Numbered from the stretch's first letter, positions 34,895 to 43,806 are shown. The stretch: DNA of 61,272 nucleotides from Clostridia bacterium (GCA_017451915.1 JAFTNJ010000022.1:1-61272); one strand, 5' to 3'. Notes: a model not told the origin generated them from the sequence alone. A program made the numbers and translations.

Positions 34895-36271
34895 ATGGAA
34901 ATATTTTTTCGATTATTTGTTCAAGTTGTATTGATTGCGTTAAATGCGTTTTTTGCCGCTTCGGAGCTGGCGTTGGTCTCGGTCAACGAGGCAAAGCTGC
35001 GCCGTCAAGCCGAGGCAGGAGACGATAAGGCTGCCAAGCTGCTCAAGATCGTAGAGAAGCCCACAGGCTTCCTTTCCACCATTCAGATCGGTATCACCCT
35101 GGCCGGCTTCCTGGGCTCCGCATTTGCGGCCGAAAGCTTTGCCGGTGGGTTGGCCCATTGGCTGTACGTTACCTGCAATCTCACCTTCTTTTCCGAGAGC
35201 GTGTGGGAGACCATTGCCGTGGTGCTGATTACCATTATTCTTTCCTATTTTTCGTTGATTCTCGGCGAGCTGGTTCCCAAGAGAGTTGCCATGCGGAATC
35301 CCGAGGGCTTTGCCCGCAAGGTCTGTGGCGTGATCTCGGGCCTGGCACGGGCACTCAAGCCCGTGGTATGGTTCCTGTCGGTCAGCACCAACGGTGTGCT
35401 GCGGATGCTGGGCATGAACCCCAACGAGAACACCGAGGCGGTGTCCGAGGAGGACATTATGGGCCTGGTGGACGCCGTTGAGGAGCAGGGCGAGATTGAT
35501 AACGAGACCAAGGAAATGATTGAGAACGTGTTCGAGTTTGACGACACCCGGGTTTCCGAGATCATGGTTCGTCGCTCGGAGATGAAGGTTCTTTACGAGT
35601 CGGATACTCCCGAGGAGGCTCTGAACACCATGCTGGAGAGCGGACTTTCCCGTTTCCCGGTTTGCGGCGAGGATACCGACGACATCAAGGGCATTGTGCT
35701 TGCCCGTGAGTATTTGTTTGCGGTACATCAAAATCCCGAGTGTCGGATTTCGGATATGATCCAAAAGGTGAAGTTCGTTCCCGAGAGTCTGCCCACCAAC
35801 GTGCTTTTGCGGGAAATGCGCCAGAGCAAGGTGCATATGGCCATTGTGGTGGACGAATACGGTCAAACGGCGGGTCTGGTTACCATGGAGGACCTCCTGG
35901 AGACCATTGTTGGTAATATTTATGATGAGACCGACGCCCCTGAGGTTCCCGAGTCCGAGGAGGTGGAGCCCAACCATTGGCACATCGTTGGCTCGATGAC
36001 CGTAGAGGATGCCGAGGAGCTGATCGGCGTGTTCCTTTCCGACGAGGAAAGTGCCTACGATACGGTAGGTGGCTTCGTATTCTCCAACCTGGCGTATATC
36101 CCCGAGGAGGGCGAAACACCGGAGTTCACCTACAAGAATCTGCAGGTAAAAGTTTTGACGGTAAAGGATAAGCGCATTGAGCTGATCGACGTGATCAAGC
36201 AGGATGTGGAGGACGAGGAAGGTGCCGTGGCGGCCAATGCCGAGGTGGACGCAGAGGAAGGATCGAAATAA
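34895..36271 (+). CDS. CNNM/CorC-type (DUF21-CBS) ion transporter
   Basis: This 458-residue protein has a DUF21 membrane domain (residues about 1-190, ending near LARALKPVVWFLSVSTNG), a pair of CBS domains (about 205-330) and a CorC_HlyC domain (about 350-440). Family members export magnesium, cobalt or sodium and are sometimes annotated as hemolysins. The C-terminal tail is Glu-rich. The ATG follows AAAGGAG by an unusually long 16 bases, which may limit translation. The leader upstream holds a possible attenuator. It lies 59 bases before the sodium-pump gene. Confidence 0.9.
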   Translation: MEIFFRLFVQVVLIALNAFFAASELALVSVNEAKLRRQAEAGDDKAAKLLKIVEKPTGFLSTIQIGITLAGFLGSAFAAESFAGGLAHWLYVTCNLTFFSESVWETIAVVLITIILSYFSLILGELVPKRVAMRNPEGFARKVCGVISGLARALKPVVWFLSVSTNGVLRMLGMNPNENTEAVSEEDIMGLVDAVEEQGEIDNETKEMIENVFEFDDTRVSEIMVRRSEMKVLYESDTPEEALNTMLESGLSRFPVCGEDTDDIKGIVLAREYLFAVHQNPECRISDMIQKVKFVPESLPTNVLLREMRQSKVHMAIVVDEYGQTAGLVTMEDLLETIVGNIYDETDAPEVPESEEVEPNHWHIVGSMTVEDAEELIGVFLSDEESAYDTVGGFVFSNLAYIPEEGETPEFTYKNLQVKVLTVKDKRIELIDVIKQDVEDEEGAVAANAEVDAEEGSK

Positions 36272-36330
36272 GATCGGATGGATCCATTCGATCTTTTGCG
36301 ATAAAAAACCATTTAAGAAAGGTAAAAGCA

Positions 36331-37455
36331 ATGGATAAGTTAAGTTTTTTGTACAGCAGTTTTGAATGGTTGGTTCAAAATGACGGTTGGAAGAATGTGA
36401 TCATGTGGATCATTGGCGGCGTTTTGATCTATCTGGCCATTAAAAAGCAGATGGAGCCCACCCTGCTTCTCCCCATGGGCTTTGGTGCCATTCTGGTCAA
36501 CATTCCCATGGCCGATGCAGTTTTGGAGCACGGACCCATTACCACCCTTTACAACGCGGGTATTGCCAACGAGCTGTTCCCCCTGTTGCTCTTCATTGGT
36601 ATTGGTGCTATGATCGACTTTGGCCCCCTGCTTTCCAATCCCAAGCTGATGATCTTTGGCGCGGCAGCACAGTTCGGTATCTTCTTTACCCTCTGCCTGG
36701 CTTCGATCTTCTTCCCCAACATTAACGACGCAGCTTCCATTGCAATTATTGGTGCGGCCGACGGCCCCACCGCCATTGCGGTATCCCAGGCCTTGGAATC
36801 CCAATACCAGGGTGCCATCATGGTGGCGGCTTACTCCTACATGGCCTTGGTGCCCGTAATTCAGCCTCCTGTGATTAAGCTGATGACCACCAAGAAGGAG
36901 CGTCAGATCCGTATGCCTTACGCTCCCAAGAGCGTTTCCAAGCTCACCCGTATTCTGTTCCCCATCGTAATCACTCTCATTGCCGGCATTTTTGCTCCTT
37001 CCGCCGTTTCTCTGGTTGGATTTTTGATGTTCGGTAACTTGATCCGTGAGTGCGGCGTTCTGGATTCGCTGTCCGAGACCGCCCAAAAGGTGCTTGCAAA
37101 CCTGATCACCATTTTCCTTGGTATTTCCATTGCCTTCCAGATGCAGGCCGATAAGTTCATTGACCTTGCCACCATCATCATTCTGGTACTGGGTCTGTTC
37201 GCCTTCGTATTTGATACCGTGGGCGGCATCCTGGTGGCAAAGCTCATCAATCTCTTCTCCAAGAAGAAGATCAACCCCATGATCGGTGCGGCAGGTATTT
37301 CCGCGTTCCCCATGTCGGGACGTATCGTACATAAGATGGGTCTGGAGGAGGATCCTCAAAACTTCCTGCTCATGCACTCCATCGGTGTTAACGTTTCGGG
37401 CCAGATCGCGTCGGTAATCGCCGGCGGTATGATCCTGAACTTCTTCCTGAAGTAA
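36331..37455 (+). CDS. Sodium-ion-translocating decarboxylase beta subunit
   Basis: This 374-residue membrane protein matches the beta subunit of oxaloacetate/methylmalonyl-CoA/glutaconyl-CoA decarboxylase sodium pumps. About nine or more membrane segments are visible. The re-entrant conserved region GAADGPTAIAVSQAL near residues 145-159 carries the essential Asp. GISAFPMSGRIVHKMG near 318-333 is also conserved. No alpha (carboxyltransferase) or biotin subunit gene lies nearby. AAAGG precedes the start. A 52-residue gamma-like gene follows after 25 bases. Confidence 0.92.
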   Translation: MDKLSFLYSSFEWLVQNDGWKNVIMWIIGGVLIYLAIKKQMEPTLLLPMGFGAILVNIPMADAVLEHGPITTLYNAGIANELFPLLLFIGIGAMIDFGPLLSNPKLMIFGAAAQFGIFFTLCLASIFFPNINDAASIAIIGAADGPTAIAVSQALESQYQGAIMVAAYSYMALVPVIQPPVIKLMTTKKERQIRMPYAPKSVSKLTRILFPIVITLIAGIFAPSAVSLVGFLMFGNLIRECGVLDSLSETAQKVLANLITIFLGISIAFQMQADKFIDLATIIILVLGLFAFVFDTVGGILVAKLINLFSKKKINPMIGAAGISAFPMSGRIVHKMGLEEDPQNFLLMHSIGVNVSGQIASVIAGGMILNFFLK

Positions 37456-37480
37456 GCGGGATCGAGAAAGGAGAATTGCT

Positions 37481-37639
37481 ATGTTTGAAGAAATGATCAA
37501 TAATATCAATCCCATGAACTTTATCAACAACATTGGCTACATGGGCGCGGGAATGCTGGGAATCTTCGTTGTGATCGGTCTGATCGTTTTGACTACCGTT
37601 GCATTGAATAAATTCACCTCTCCCAAAGAAAAGAAATAA
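37481..37639 (+). CDS. Small OadG-like (gamma subunit) membrane peptide
   Basis: This 52-residue reading frame has AAAGGAG seven bases upstream and follows the beta subunit closely. One membrane segment (MGAGMLGIFVVIGLIVLTTVAL, residues about 21-42) and a charged Lys-rich end are visible. The position and topology resemble decarboxylase gamma subunits, which have a single helix but are usually longer. It may help assemble the beta subunit. It was too short for a standard search and has no independent evidence beyond its position. Confidence 0.65.
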   Translation: MFEEMINNINPMNFINNIGYMGAGMLGIFVVIGLIVLTTVALNKFTSPKEKK

Positions 37640-37654
37640 ACACGAATCCACCGG

Positions 37655-37697
37655 CGGACGGTCTCAAAATTGCCCTTTGAGACCGTCCGTTTTTTTT
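37655..37697 (+). terminator. Intrinsic terminator of the sodium-pump genes
   Basis: CGGACGGTCTCAAA pairs with TTTGAGACCGTCCG and is followed by a run of eight T. Confidence 0.9.
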
Positions 37698-37711
37698 GAG
37701 AACTTTTAGGA

Positions 37712-37740
37712 TTGACAAAGGTATTTTTTTGTGATAAAAT
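37712..37740 (+). promoter_or_regulatory. Promoter of the Na+/Ca2+ antiporter gene
   Basis: TTGACA at 37712-37717 and TAAAAT at 37735-37740 with a 17-base spacer. Confidence 0.8.
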
Positions 37741-37772
37741 AGCAATGATAATCCCAAAGAAGGAGATTGAAA

Positions 37773-38765
37773 ATGCTTGTAAATGTTTTGTTGTTTATCG
37801 TAGGACTTGGAATGCTTATTAAGGGCGGTGATTGGTTTGTGGACAGCGCCTCTGGGATCGCGCGGCGCTTTCGATTGCCCGAGCTGTTGATTGGTGCCAC
37901 GGTGGTCTCCATTGGCACCACCCTTCCCGAGGTGATGGTGTCGGCCCAGGGAGCCATGGCGGGATCGGGAGGCATGGCGTACGGCAATGCCATTGGATCC
38001 ATTATTTGCAACACGTCGCTGATCGCGGCCATTACCGTTGCCATTAAACCGGGACGGGTGGAGCGTAGTGCTTTGATTATGCCGGTTTCCTTTTTCTTTG
38101 TTGCCGCCACGCTGTATATGGCGGTGGCATATCTCACCGGCCAATTCAGCCGTATGATTGGTATCGTTCTTTTGGCGTTGTTTTTGACGTATATGATTGC
38201 CACCTTCCTGCAGATGAAGAAGACCCCTGCCGCTGAGCTGGACGGCTACGTGGAGGAGGAGCCTCCCGCCCAGGAGATCACCGAAAAGAAGGGCTCCTTG
38301 GTCAAGGAGATCCTGCTTTTGGTGATTGGCGCCGCCCTCATTGCCTTTGGGGCCAATTTGTTGGTGGACAACGGAACCGCCATTGCCGAAAAGCTGGGTG
38401 TGCCCGATACGGTAATTGCCCTGACCTTTGTGGCTCTTGGAACCTCGCTCCCCGAGCTGGTAACTGCCATTACGTCGTTGATCAAGGGACACGGTGCTTT
38501 GTCGTTGGGGAACATCATTGGAGCCAATCTGTTCAATCTGGTGCTGGTTGGCGGTGTTTCCACCGTAATCTCGCCCTTCCCGGTCCCCTCCGAGTCCACC
38601 ATTGGAGGAATGCCCGCATCCTTGGTGCTGGATCTGCCCGTAATGCTGGGCGTGATGCTGATCCTGATTCTTCCCACCCTCATTTGCGGCAAGCTCTCCC
38701 GCGCGCAGGGCATTGGATTGCTGTGCGTTTACGTCACCTTCTGTACTCTGCAGTTTGTGATGTGA
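37773..38765 (+). CDS. Calcium/sodium antiporter (CaCA family)
   Basis: This 330-residue protein is a YrbG-type member of the cation/calcium exchanger superfamily. Two inverted repeats carry the alpha motifs VVSIGTTLPEVMVS near residues 48-61 and VALGTSLPELVTAI near 225-238, whose acidic residues bind the ions. About ten membrane segments and a central charged loop (near 150-180) are visible. It probably extrudes calcium at the expense of sodium. AAGGAG sets the ATG at 37773. It is monocistronic and ends at the hairpin at 38767. Confidence 0.93.
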   Translation: MLVNVLLFIVGLGMLIKGGDWFVDSASGIARRFRLPELLIGATVVSIGTTLPEVMVSAQGAMAGSGGMAYGNAIGSIICNTSLIAAITVAIKPGRVERSALIMPVSFFFVAATLYMAVAYLTGQFSRMIGIVLLALFLTYMIATFLQMKKTPAAELDGYVEEEPPAQEITEKKGSLVKEILLLVIGAALIAFGANLLVDNGTAIAEKLGVPDTVIALTFVALGTSLPELVTAITSLIKGHGALSLGNIIGANLFNLVLVGGVSTVISPFPVPSESTIGGMPASLVLDLPVMLGVMLILILPTLICGKLSRAQGIGLLCVYVTFCTLQFVM

Positions 38766-38766
38766 G

Positions 38767-38796
38767 AAAAGCACCTACCTCGGTAGGTGCTTTTTT
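38767..38796 (+). terminator. Intrinsic terminator
   Basis: A short strong hairpin (GCACCTACC/GGTAGGTGC) flanked by AAAA and six T. Confidence 0.9.
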
Positions 38797-38886
38797 AAAA
38801 AATTTGATCTTCTCATGGTGCGTTTTGCCAAATGAATGCGTCTTTATAGGTGAAAGGCCTTTTAGAAATGGGAAAGGAGGACGTTT

Positions 38887-39444
38887 ATGGAAGACAGCTT
38901 GATCATTGCCCTGTTTCAAGAGCGCAACGAGGACGCGCTGCATCAAACCATGGAAAAATACGGCGCGTATTGCCACGGCGTGGCCTACAATATCCTGCGG
39001 AGCCACCAGGATTCCGAGGAATGTGTCAACGATACGCTATTGCGGGTCTGGAATTCCATTCCGCCCCAAAGGCCCCTTTGCCTGCGGGCGTTTTTGGGAC
39101 GCATTGCCCGAAACCTTGCCATTGATCGCTTTCGAAGTCAAAAGGCGCGGAGCAGCGTCTGTGAGGGGGCGGTTGCCCTGGAGGAGCTGGGGGAGTGCGT
39201 GAGTGACACTGCCACACCTTTGGAGGAGGCCGAGGCCGCCCGTTTGCGAGAGAGCATCCAAGGATTTTTGTCCGGGCTTTCCCGGCGGGATCGGGAGATC
39301 TTCCTGTGCCGGTATTTCTACTCCTACACCGTGGCCGAGATCGCCAAGGCGCGGGGGATGAAGGAAAATTACGTGCGCAATCTGCTTTCCCGCACACGGC
39401 AAAAGCTAAAACAGTACTTAGAGAAGGAGGGCTTTGCCCTATGA
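38887..39444 (+). CDS. ECF-type sigma factor
   Basis: This 185-residue protein has sigma region 2 at about residues 20-90 (DSEECVNDTLLRVWNSI and AFLGRIARNLAIDRFR) and region 4 at about 125-175 (LSRRDREIFLCRYFYSYTVAEIAKARGMKENYVRNLLSRTRQKL). The length is standard for an ECF sigma factor. GGAGG precedes the ATG. Its stop overlaps the start of the next gene (ATGA), so the membrane-anchored partner is made together with it as a likely anti-sigma factor. Confidence 0.92.
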   Translation: MEDSLIIALFQERNEDALHQTMEKYGAYCHGVAYNILRSHQDSEECVNDTLLRVWNSIPPQRPLCLRAFLGRIARNLAIDRFRSQKARSSVCEGAVALEELGECVSDTATPLEEAEAARLRESIQGFLSGLSRRDREIFLCRYFYSYTVAEIAKARGMKENYVRNLLSRTRQKLKQYLEKEGFAL

Positions 39445-40625
39445 AAAAAGAAGATCTTTTTCGCGCCCTCGAGGGGGCGTCGGACGCCGATTTGGAGAGT
39501 GCTGCGGCGTCCATGACAGCGCCCGTTACCGCAGCGACCACCCACAAAAAAGGGGGTTCCGTCTTGCACCGGAGGGGCCCCCGCAACTGGATTTCGGCCG
39601 CCTGCATACTGCTGTCGGTCAGCATCCTGGCGGTGACCCTGCTCCTGGGCAGTATGCATGGCTTTCATTTGGGGCCGTTGGACACCGAGTACGAGGTGCC
39701 CGAGAAGGTCATGGAGGAGCTGCGTAACATGGCGCAAAAATCCTTTCAGGATATGCCTTGGGACAGTGATACCGATACGATTCGAGCCTATGCCGCAGAG
39801 CAAGGGTGTTTAGTATTGGATAAGTATCAGATTTTGGAAGGAGCGGATCTTTTAGAAGCATTTTATGAGCGCACCAAACAAGGGGAGCAACTTACTCTCA
39901 ATTTTATTAATCTAAAATATAGAGATATGAAAGCAGGGCTTTTATATTTTGATGGTGACCGTTATCATCGCCTGTATATTTGGAATGACGGCTGGGAATA
40001 TTGTGAGAGCTCTATTTATTTGCTACGATTTGAAAGAACTGGTGAGGATGAAAAAGGAGCCTATACCGACACGGCTTACTATATGGGTGATCTTGAATTG
40101 ACGGAAATCGAAGACGAACTTTTTGGGGAGATATTTGTTCATGTGGAATATGACAATGGAATCCTGTCGTTTTTTAACATTAAAGAAAATTCAGATAAGT
40201 ATGAATTTTTTACTTTTGAAATTGTTGGGATGGTGCGAACCTATATCGAAGAGGACGATTCCAATTCGGTTTTTCTCCAATACGATCAGGACACGGATTG
40301 CTTTGTGATCGTGTATTCGGATGGCAGAAAGGAAACCTACCGCGAGTGCGATCTTTTTACGGTGATACGGGATGCCTTGCATGGGGATTATATTACCGAT
40401 CCTTTTTCCAGCGCCGTTCCCGAGGGGTTCTATATTGCCAGCTTTGAAACTCCCGTAAAATTGTCCCCGGTAGACCCGGAGACGCTGGATATTGATTCGT
40501 TGCCGTCGCCCTTTTCGAACAAGGACAATGAAGCAATGTTCATGTCGGAGAGTTGCTTGTGGCTCAAAATCGGCACCGACTGGTATGCCTGTGCGCGCGA
40601 AAATCTTCCTTGGGTAAAAAAATAA
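39441..40625 (+). CDS. Putative membrane-anchored anti-sigma factor
   Basis: This 394-residue protein has a short cytoplasmic N-terminus (residues 1-48), one membrane segment near 50-70 and a long acidic extracellular region. Coupled translation with an ECF sigma factor gene suggests it holds that factor. The name is by position, since no ZAS-type zinc motif is visible. Base composition changes sharply: the first 300 bases are GC-rich like the neighbours, and the rest, from about 39760, is clearly AT-richer. This may mark a horizontally acquired or fast-evolving sensor part. Confidence 0.7.
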   Translation: MKKEDLFRALEGASDADLESAAASMTAPVTAATTHKKGGSVLHRRGPRNWISAACILLSVSILAVTLLLGSMHGFHLGPLDTEYEVPEKVMEELRNMAQKSFQDMPWDSDTDTIRAYAAEQGCLVLDKYQILEGADLLEAFYERTKQGEQLTLNFINLKYRDMKAGLLYFDGDRYHRLYIWNDGWEYCESSIYLLRFERTGEDEKGAYTDTAYYMGDLELTEIEDELFGEIFVHVEYDNGILSFFNIKENSDKYEFFTFEIVGMVRTYIEEDDSNSVFLQYDQDTDCFVIVYSDGRKETYRECDLFTVIRDALHGDYITDPFSSAVPEGFYIASFETPVKLSPVDPETLDIDSLPSPFSNKDNEAMFMSESCLWLKIGTDWYACARENLPWVKK

Positions 40626-40686
40626 AACCCACTGTGTTGTTAAAAAACAATTTCTAAAAGCGATTCTATGTTTCGGATAAAAAAAC

Positions 40687-40710
40687 GCCCCCTCTCCACG
40701 GAGAGGGGGC
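40687..40710. repeat. 24-bp palindrome, copy 1
   Basis: The palindrome GCCCCCTCTCC/GGAGAGGGGGC is repeated exactly at 40955-40978. Each copy is a hairpin that could act as a terminator or as a repeat-element end. Confidence 0.7.
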
Positions 40711-40954
40711 GAAGATTACTGACAAACCCTTATTTTGAAAAAACAGTTTGTCAAAATGTATAAACTTGTTAGTCGCTTTTTCTTTGCAGGAAAGAGGCGC
40801 AAAGAAAAAGCTAGCAAAAAGAAACGCCGTAAAGATATTTCGCCCGTTGCGACGGGCGAGGAGGGCTACGCGCCCTCCACTGCGCAAGCTTTTGAAAAAG
40901 CTTGACCAAAACTTTTCGTCAAAATGTCAGCGCGAACACCTTTGTTGGCAAGTA

Positions 40955-40978
40955 GCCCCCTCTCCACGGAGAGGGGGC
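40955..40978. repeat. 24-bp palindrome, copy 2
   Basis: This is an exact copy of the palindrome at 40687-40710, lying just past the end of the amino-acid ABC operon and possibly serving as its terminator. Confidence 0.7.
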
Positions 40979-40986
40979 AGCTTGCT

Positions 40987-41775
40987 TTATAATACCTTGC
41001 TCAAAAATTCCTTGGTACGGGGGTTTTGGGGATTGCCAAAAAGCTCGGCGGGGGGCGCAGATTCCGCAATTACGCCGCCGTCCATAAACAGAATGCGGTC
41101 GGATACCTCCCGGGCAAAGCCCATCTCATGGGTCACAATCACCATGGTCATGCCCTCATCGGCCAGCTCCTTGATCAGATCCAGCACCTCACCTACCATC
41201 TCGGGGTCCAGCGCCGAGGTGGGCTCGTCAAACAACAGCACCTGGGGGTTCATAGCCAGGGCGCGCACAATGGCAATTCTCTGCTTCTGTCCGCCCGAAA
41301 GGGTAGAGGGGTAGGCGTTTGCCTTGTCCTCAAGTCCAATGCGGCGCAACAGCTGCATGGCCTCTTTCTTGGCCTCCTCCCGAATGGCCGCCTTGGTGGC
41401 ACGGGACGCAAAGAGTCCCCCCGCATCCTTGATGCGCAAATGTACGGGGGCTAACATGATGTTCTCCAGCACCGTTTTGTTGTGAAAGAGATTGAACTGC
41501 TGAAAGACCATACCCATGTGACGGCGGTGCTTGTTGATGTCTACCTTTCGGTCGGCAATGTCCTCGCCGCCAAAGAAGATCGAGCCACCGTCGGCGTCCT
41601 CCAGGCAATTCAGGCAACGCAAAAAGGTGCTCTTTCCGCTGCCCGAGGGGCCAATGATAGAGACCTTCTCACCCTTGTGAATGGTTTCGTCAATGCCGTT
41701 GAGCACCACCAGGTTGCCAAACCGCTTGACCAGGCCCTTGACTTCGATGAGGGGCGTTTTATTTTCTGCGTTCAT
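40987..41775 (-). CDS. Polar amino-acid ABC transporter ATP-binding protein
   Basis: This 262-residue ATPase energises amino-acid import (GlnQ/HisP type). Walker A is GPSGSGKS near residues 41-48, the signature LSGGQKQR is near 159-166 and Walker [12 protein letters not shown] near 179-189. An insertion with [20 protein letters not shown] near 110-130 is somewhat longer than usual. It overlaps the permease gene by 17 bases. It is the last gene of the operon binding protein-permease-ATPase. Confidence 0.95.
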   Translation of the reverse strand: MNAENKTPLIEVKGLVKRFGNLVVLNGIDETIHKGEKVSIIGPSGSGKSTFLRCLNCLEDADGGSIFFGGEDIADRKVDINKHRRHMGMVFQQFNLFHNKTVLENIMLAPVHLRIKDAGGLFASRATKAAIREEAKKEAMQLLRRIGLEDKANAYPSTLSGGQKQRIAIVRALAMNPQVLLFDEPTSALDPEMVGEVLDLIKELADEGMTMVIVTHEMGFAREVSDRILFMDGGVIAESAPPAELFGNPQNPRTKEFLSKVL

Positions 41776-42580
41776 TTTTTGCCAATCTCCTTTCCATCAG
41801 CTTCACCAATCCGGCAATCACGGCAACGATCACAATGTAGAGCAGAGCCATGACCAGATAGGGGATCATATACTCGTAGGAGTTGCTTCCCTGGTCTTGG
41901 AAGGCCTTGGTAATATCCATGGCACCCACGTAACCAACAATGGCGGTCTCCTTGATCAGGGCAATGAACTCATTGCCCAGGGTGGGCAGGATGTTCTTAA
42001 TGGCCTGGGGAACCACGATCTTGAGCATGGAAACCGGGAAGGAAAGTCCCACGGCGCGGGCGGCCTCCAGCTGTCCCGCATCCACCGAGTTGATACCGCC
42101 GCGCATGATCTCGGAGATATACGCGCCGCTGTTCAAGCCGAAGATGAGCATACAGGAGGTGACGGGGGGAAGGGAAAGACCGATCAGGGGAAGCAGGATG
42201 TAATATCCCACCAAAAGCTGAACCACAATGGGGGTTCCGCGGAAGAAGGCCACGTACACGTTGCACACCTTTTGTGCGTAGCGGGTGACCTTTTTGTAGG
42301 GGGGGATCACCTTGATGATGGCGATCACCGTACCGATCACAATACCGATCAAAAGACCCAGCACCGAGATCAGAGCGGTATTCTTCATACCCGTCAAAAG
42401 ATCCTTATAGCCCCGATTGGTTACAAAGTAATTGTAGAAGATACCCCACTTTTTTGCAAAATTAAAGCGGGTATAAACGCTTACGGCCAGCAGGATCACC
42501 AGGGCAATGACGGCAAGAATTGCCAACACGTCCATCCAGTGGTTTTTCCAGAAGCCTTGTTTTTTGGATGCTTGTTCCAT
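41759..42580 (-). CDS. Polar amino-acid ABC transporter permease
   Basis: This 273-residue membrane protein matches HisM/GlnP-type permeases. An N-terminal segment is at residues about 18-37. The core five helices run from about 65 to 265, and the EAA loop [25 protein letters not shown] near 172-196 docks the ATPase. It should work with the ATPase that overlaps it downstream and the binding protein upstream. A hairpin between the binding-protein gene and this one could lower its expression relative to the binding protein. Confidence 0.95.
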   Translation of the reverse strand: MEQASKKQGFWKNHWMDVLAILAVIALVILLAVSVYTRFNFAKKWGIFYNYFVTNRGYKDLLTGMKNTALISVLGLLIGIVIGTVIAIIKVIPPYKKVTRYAQKVCNVYVAFFRGTPIVVQLLVGYYILLPLIGLSLPPVTSCMLIFGLNSGAYISEIMRGGINSVDAGQLEAARAVGLSFPVSMLKIVVPQAIKNILPTLGNEFIALIKETAIVGYVGAMDITKAFQDQGSNSYEYMIPYLVMALLYIVIVAVIAGLVKLMERRLAKNERRK

Positions 42581-42611
42581 TCTATCGTCCTTTCAGAAAG
42601 TAGAAAACGCA

Positions 42612-42643
42612 AAACCAGGGAGAGTAGCTCTCCCTGTGTTTGC
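42612..42643 (-). promoter_or_regulatory. Hairpin between binding-protein and permease genes
   Basis: On the minus strand CAGGGAGAG pairs with CTCTCCCTG around a three-base loop and is followed by a T-containing run. Such hairpins commonly stabilise the upstream binding-protein message or partly terminate. Confidence 0.6.
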
Positions 42644-42657
42644 ATATTGGTTGATGA

Positions 42658-43557
42658 TTAAGCGTTGGCGTCGTTGATCTTTGCTACGATGGCCTTTGCG
42701 GGACCCTCGTCGATCACCACGTACTTCACGTTGCCGTTGATGATGTTCTGAACGGCCAGCGCGCCGGTGTTATAGCTGGTGGTGGTAAAGCCAAAGCCGT
42801 CAAATTCCCACTCGGCGTCGCCCTTGCAGTACTTCTGACCGGTGGTGCCGCTCTGAACGCCAACGGCTACGTCGGAGCCCAGGGTCTTGAGAATGGCCTC
42901 CACGTCAGCGGCAGTCTTGCAGGAGTCAAAGGTGGTATCGTCGGCAGCAACGATCAGCATCTGGGATGCGTTGTAATAGGAATCGGTGAAGTCCAGGATC
43001 TGCTTACGAACGTCGTTCACGGTCAAGCCGGCAGCGGCAACGTCGCAGGTACCGCCGGCAACGGTAACTTCCTTACCGCTTTCGTCGGTGTAGGTACCGC
43101 CGGCAGCGGAAACGGCCAGGCAAACGGCGTCAAACTCCATGTTGTTGATGTAGAGCTCCTTGCCAAGATACTCGGCAAACAGAGCCATGATCTCCATATC
43201 TACGCCGTAGTAGTTCTCGCCAACCTTGTATTCAAAGGGCTCAAACGCGGCGTTGGTGGCAACGATCAGCTGGCTGCCGTCGGTCTTCATTTCCTTAGCG
43301 GAGGTCACCGCGGTGGGGGTGCCGTCACCAAAGTACTTGTTGATGATCTCGTCGAACTTACCGTTGTCCTTGATCTCCTTCATAAAGGTGTTGAGCTGAT
43401 TGAGCAGCTCGGTGTTGCCCTTCTCAACGGCAAAGGCGTACTCTTCCTCGGTCAGAGCAATGTCGATGACCTTTACCTTGCCGGTCTGGCTGCCGCAGGA
43501 AGCGAAGCATGCAACCAACAAAATAGCTGCGAGAAACAGGCTTGCAATCTTTTTCAT
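42658..43557 (-). CDS. Amino-acid ABC substrate-binding lipoprotein, apparently circularly permuted
   Basis: This 299-residue protein has a signal peptide with lipobox FASC near residues 17-20 and should be anchored outside. Its family is the bacterial extracellular solute-binding family 3. The usual order is altered. The segment normally at the C-terminus (VKVIDIALTEEEYAFAVEKG then DEIINKYFG, here about 25-78) comes first. The usual N-terminal ligand segment LIVATNAAFEPFEY comes next near 96-109. The protein ends at NVKYVVIDEGPAKAIV, which normally leads into the LTEEEY segment. The regions between stay in standard order. RBS GGAGG sets the start at 43557. Confidence 0.85.
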   Translation of the reverse strand: MKKIASLFLAAILLVACFASCGSQTGKVKVIDIALTEEEYAFAVEKGNTELLNQLNTFMKEIKDNGKFDEIINKYFGDGTPTAVTSAKEMKTDGSQLIVATNAAFEPFEYKVGENYYGVDMEIMALFAEYLGKELYINNMEFDAVCLAVSAAGGTYTDESGKEVTVAGGTCDVAAAGLTVNDVRKQILDFTDSYYNASQMLIVAADDTTFDSCKTAADVEAILKTLGSDVAVGVQSGTTGQKYCKGDAEWEFDGFGFTTTSYNTGALAVQNIINGNVKYVVIDEGPAKAIVAKINDANA

Positions 43558-43590
43558 AACTAAATCCTCCAAAGTTTTTATGATGCTGCT

Positions 43591-43619
43591 ATTATAACGC
43601 ATAAATATTCATTTGTCAA
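43591..43619 (-). promoter_or_regulatory. Consensus promoter of the amino-acid ABC operon
   Basis: On the minus strand TTGACA (43619-43614) and TATAAT (43596-43591) with a 17-base spacer. Confidence 0.9.
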
Positions 43620-43806
43620 GGGCTTTTTTGAATATTTTTGCATTTTTACGAAATATTGCATTTTGCTGCCGCCTAATAGATATATTTTGGACATTCTGAC
43701 GGCCTCCTCGTTTTTCTACATTATAATAGGGAATCCGCTCCGCCTCCTATATGATATGAAAATGAATAAAAAGGAGCAAAGGATGAATAAATGAATAAAA
43801 ATACAA

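Larger units (their letters stand above)
40626..40986. other. Repeat-bearing intergenic region
   Basis: This 361-base gap contains no supported gene. Two identical 24-base palindromes (40687-40710 and 40955-40978) flank 244 bases with internal hairpins (CGCCCGTTGCGACGGGCG near 40850-40867 and AAGCTTTTGAAAAAGCTT near 40888-40905). A 73-codon frame on the minus strand is considered spurious. Confidence 0.6.

Noticed and set aside
40666-40887. A 73-codon frame on the minus strand in the repeat region
   Set aside because: It has no RBS support, overlaps the palindromes and looks like a translated repeat.
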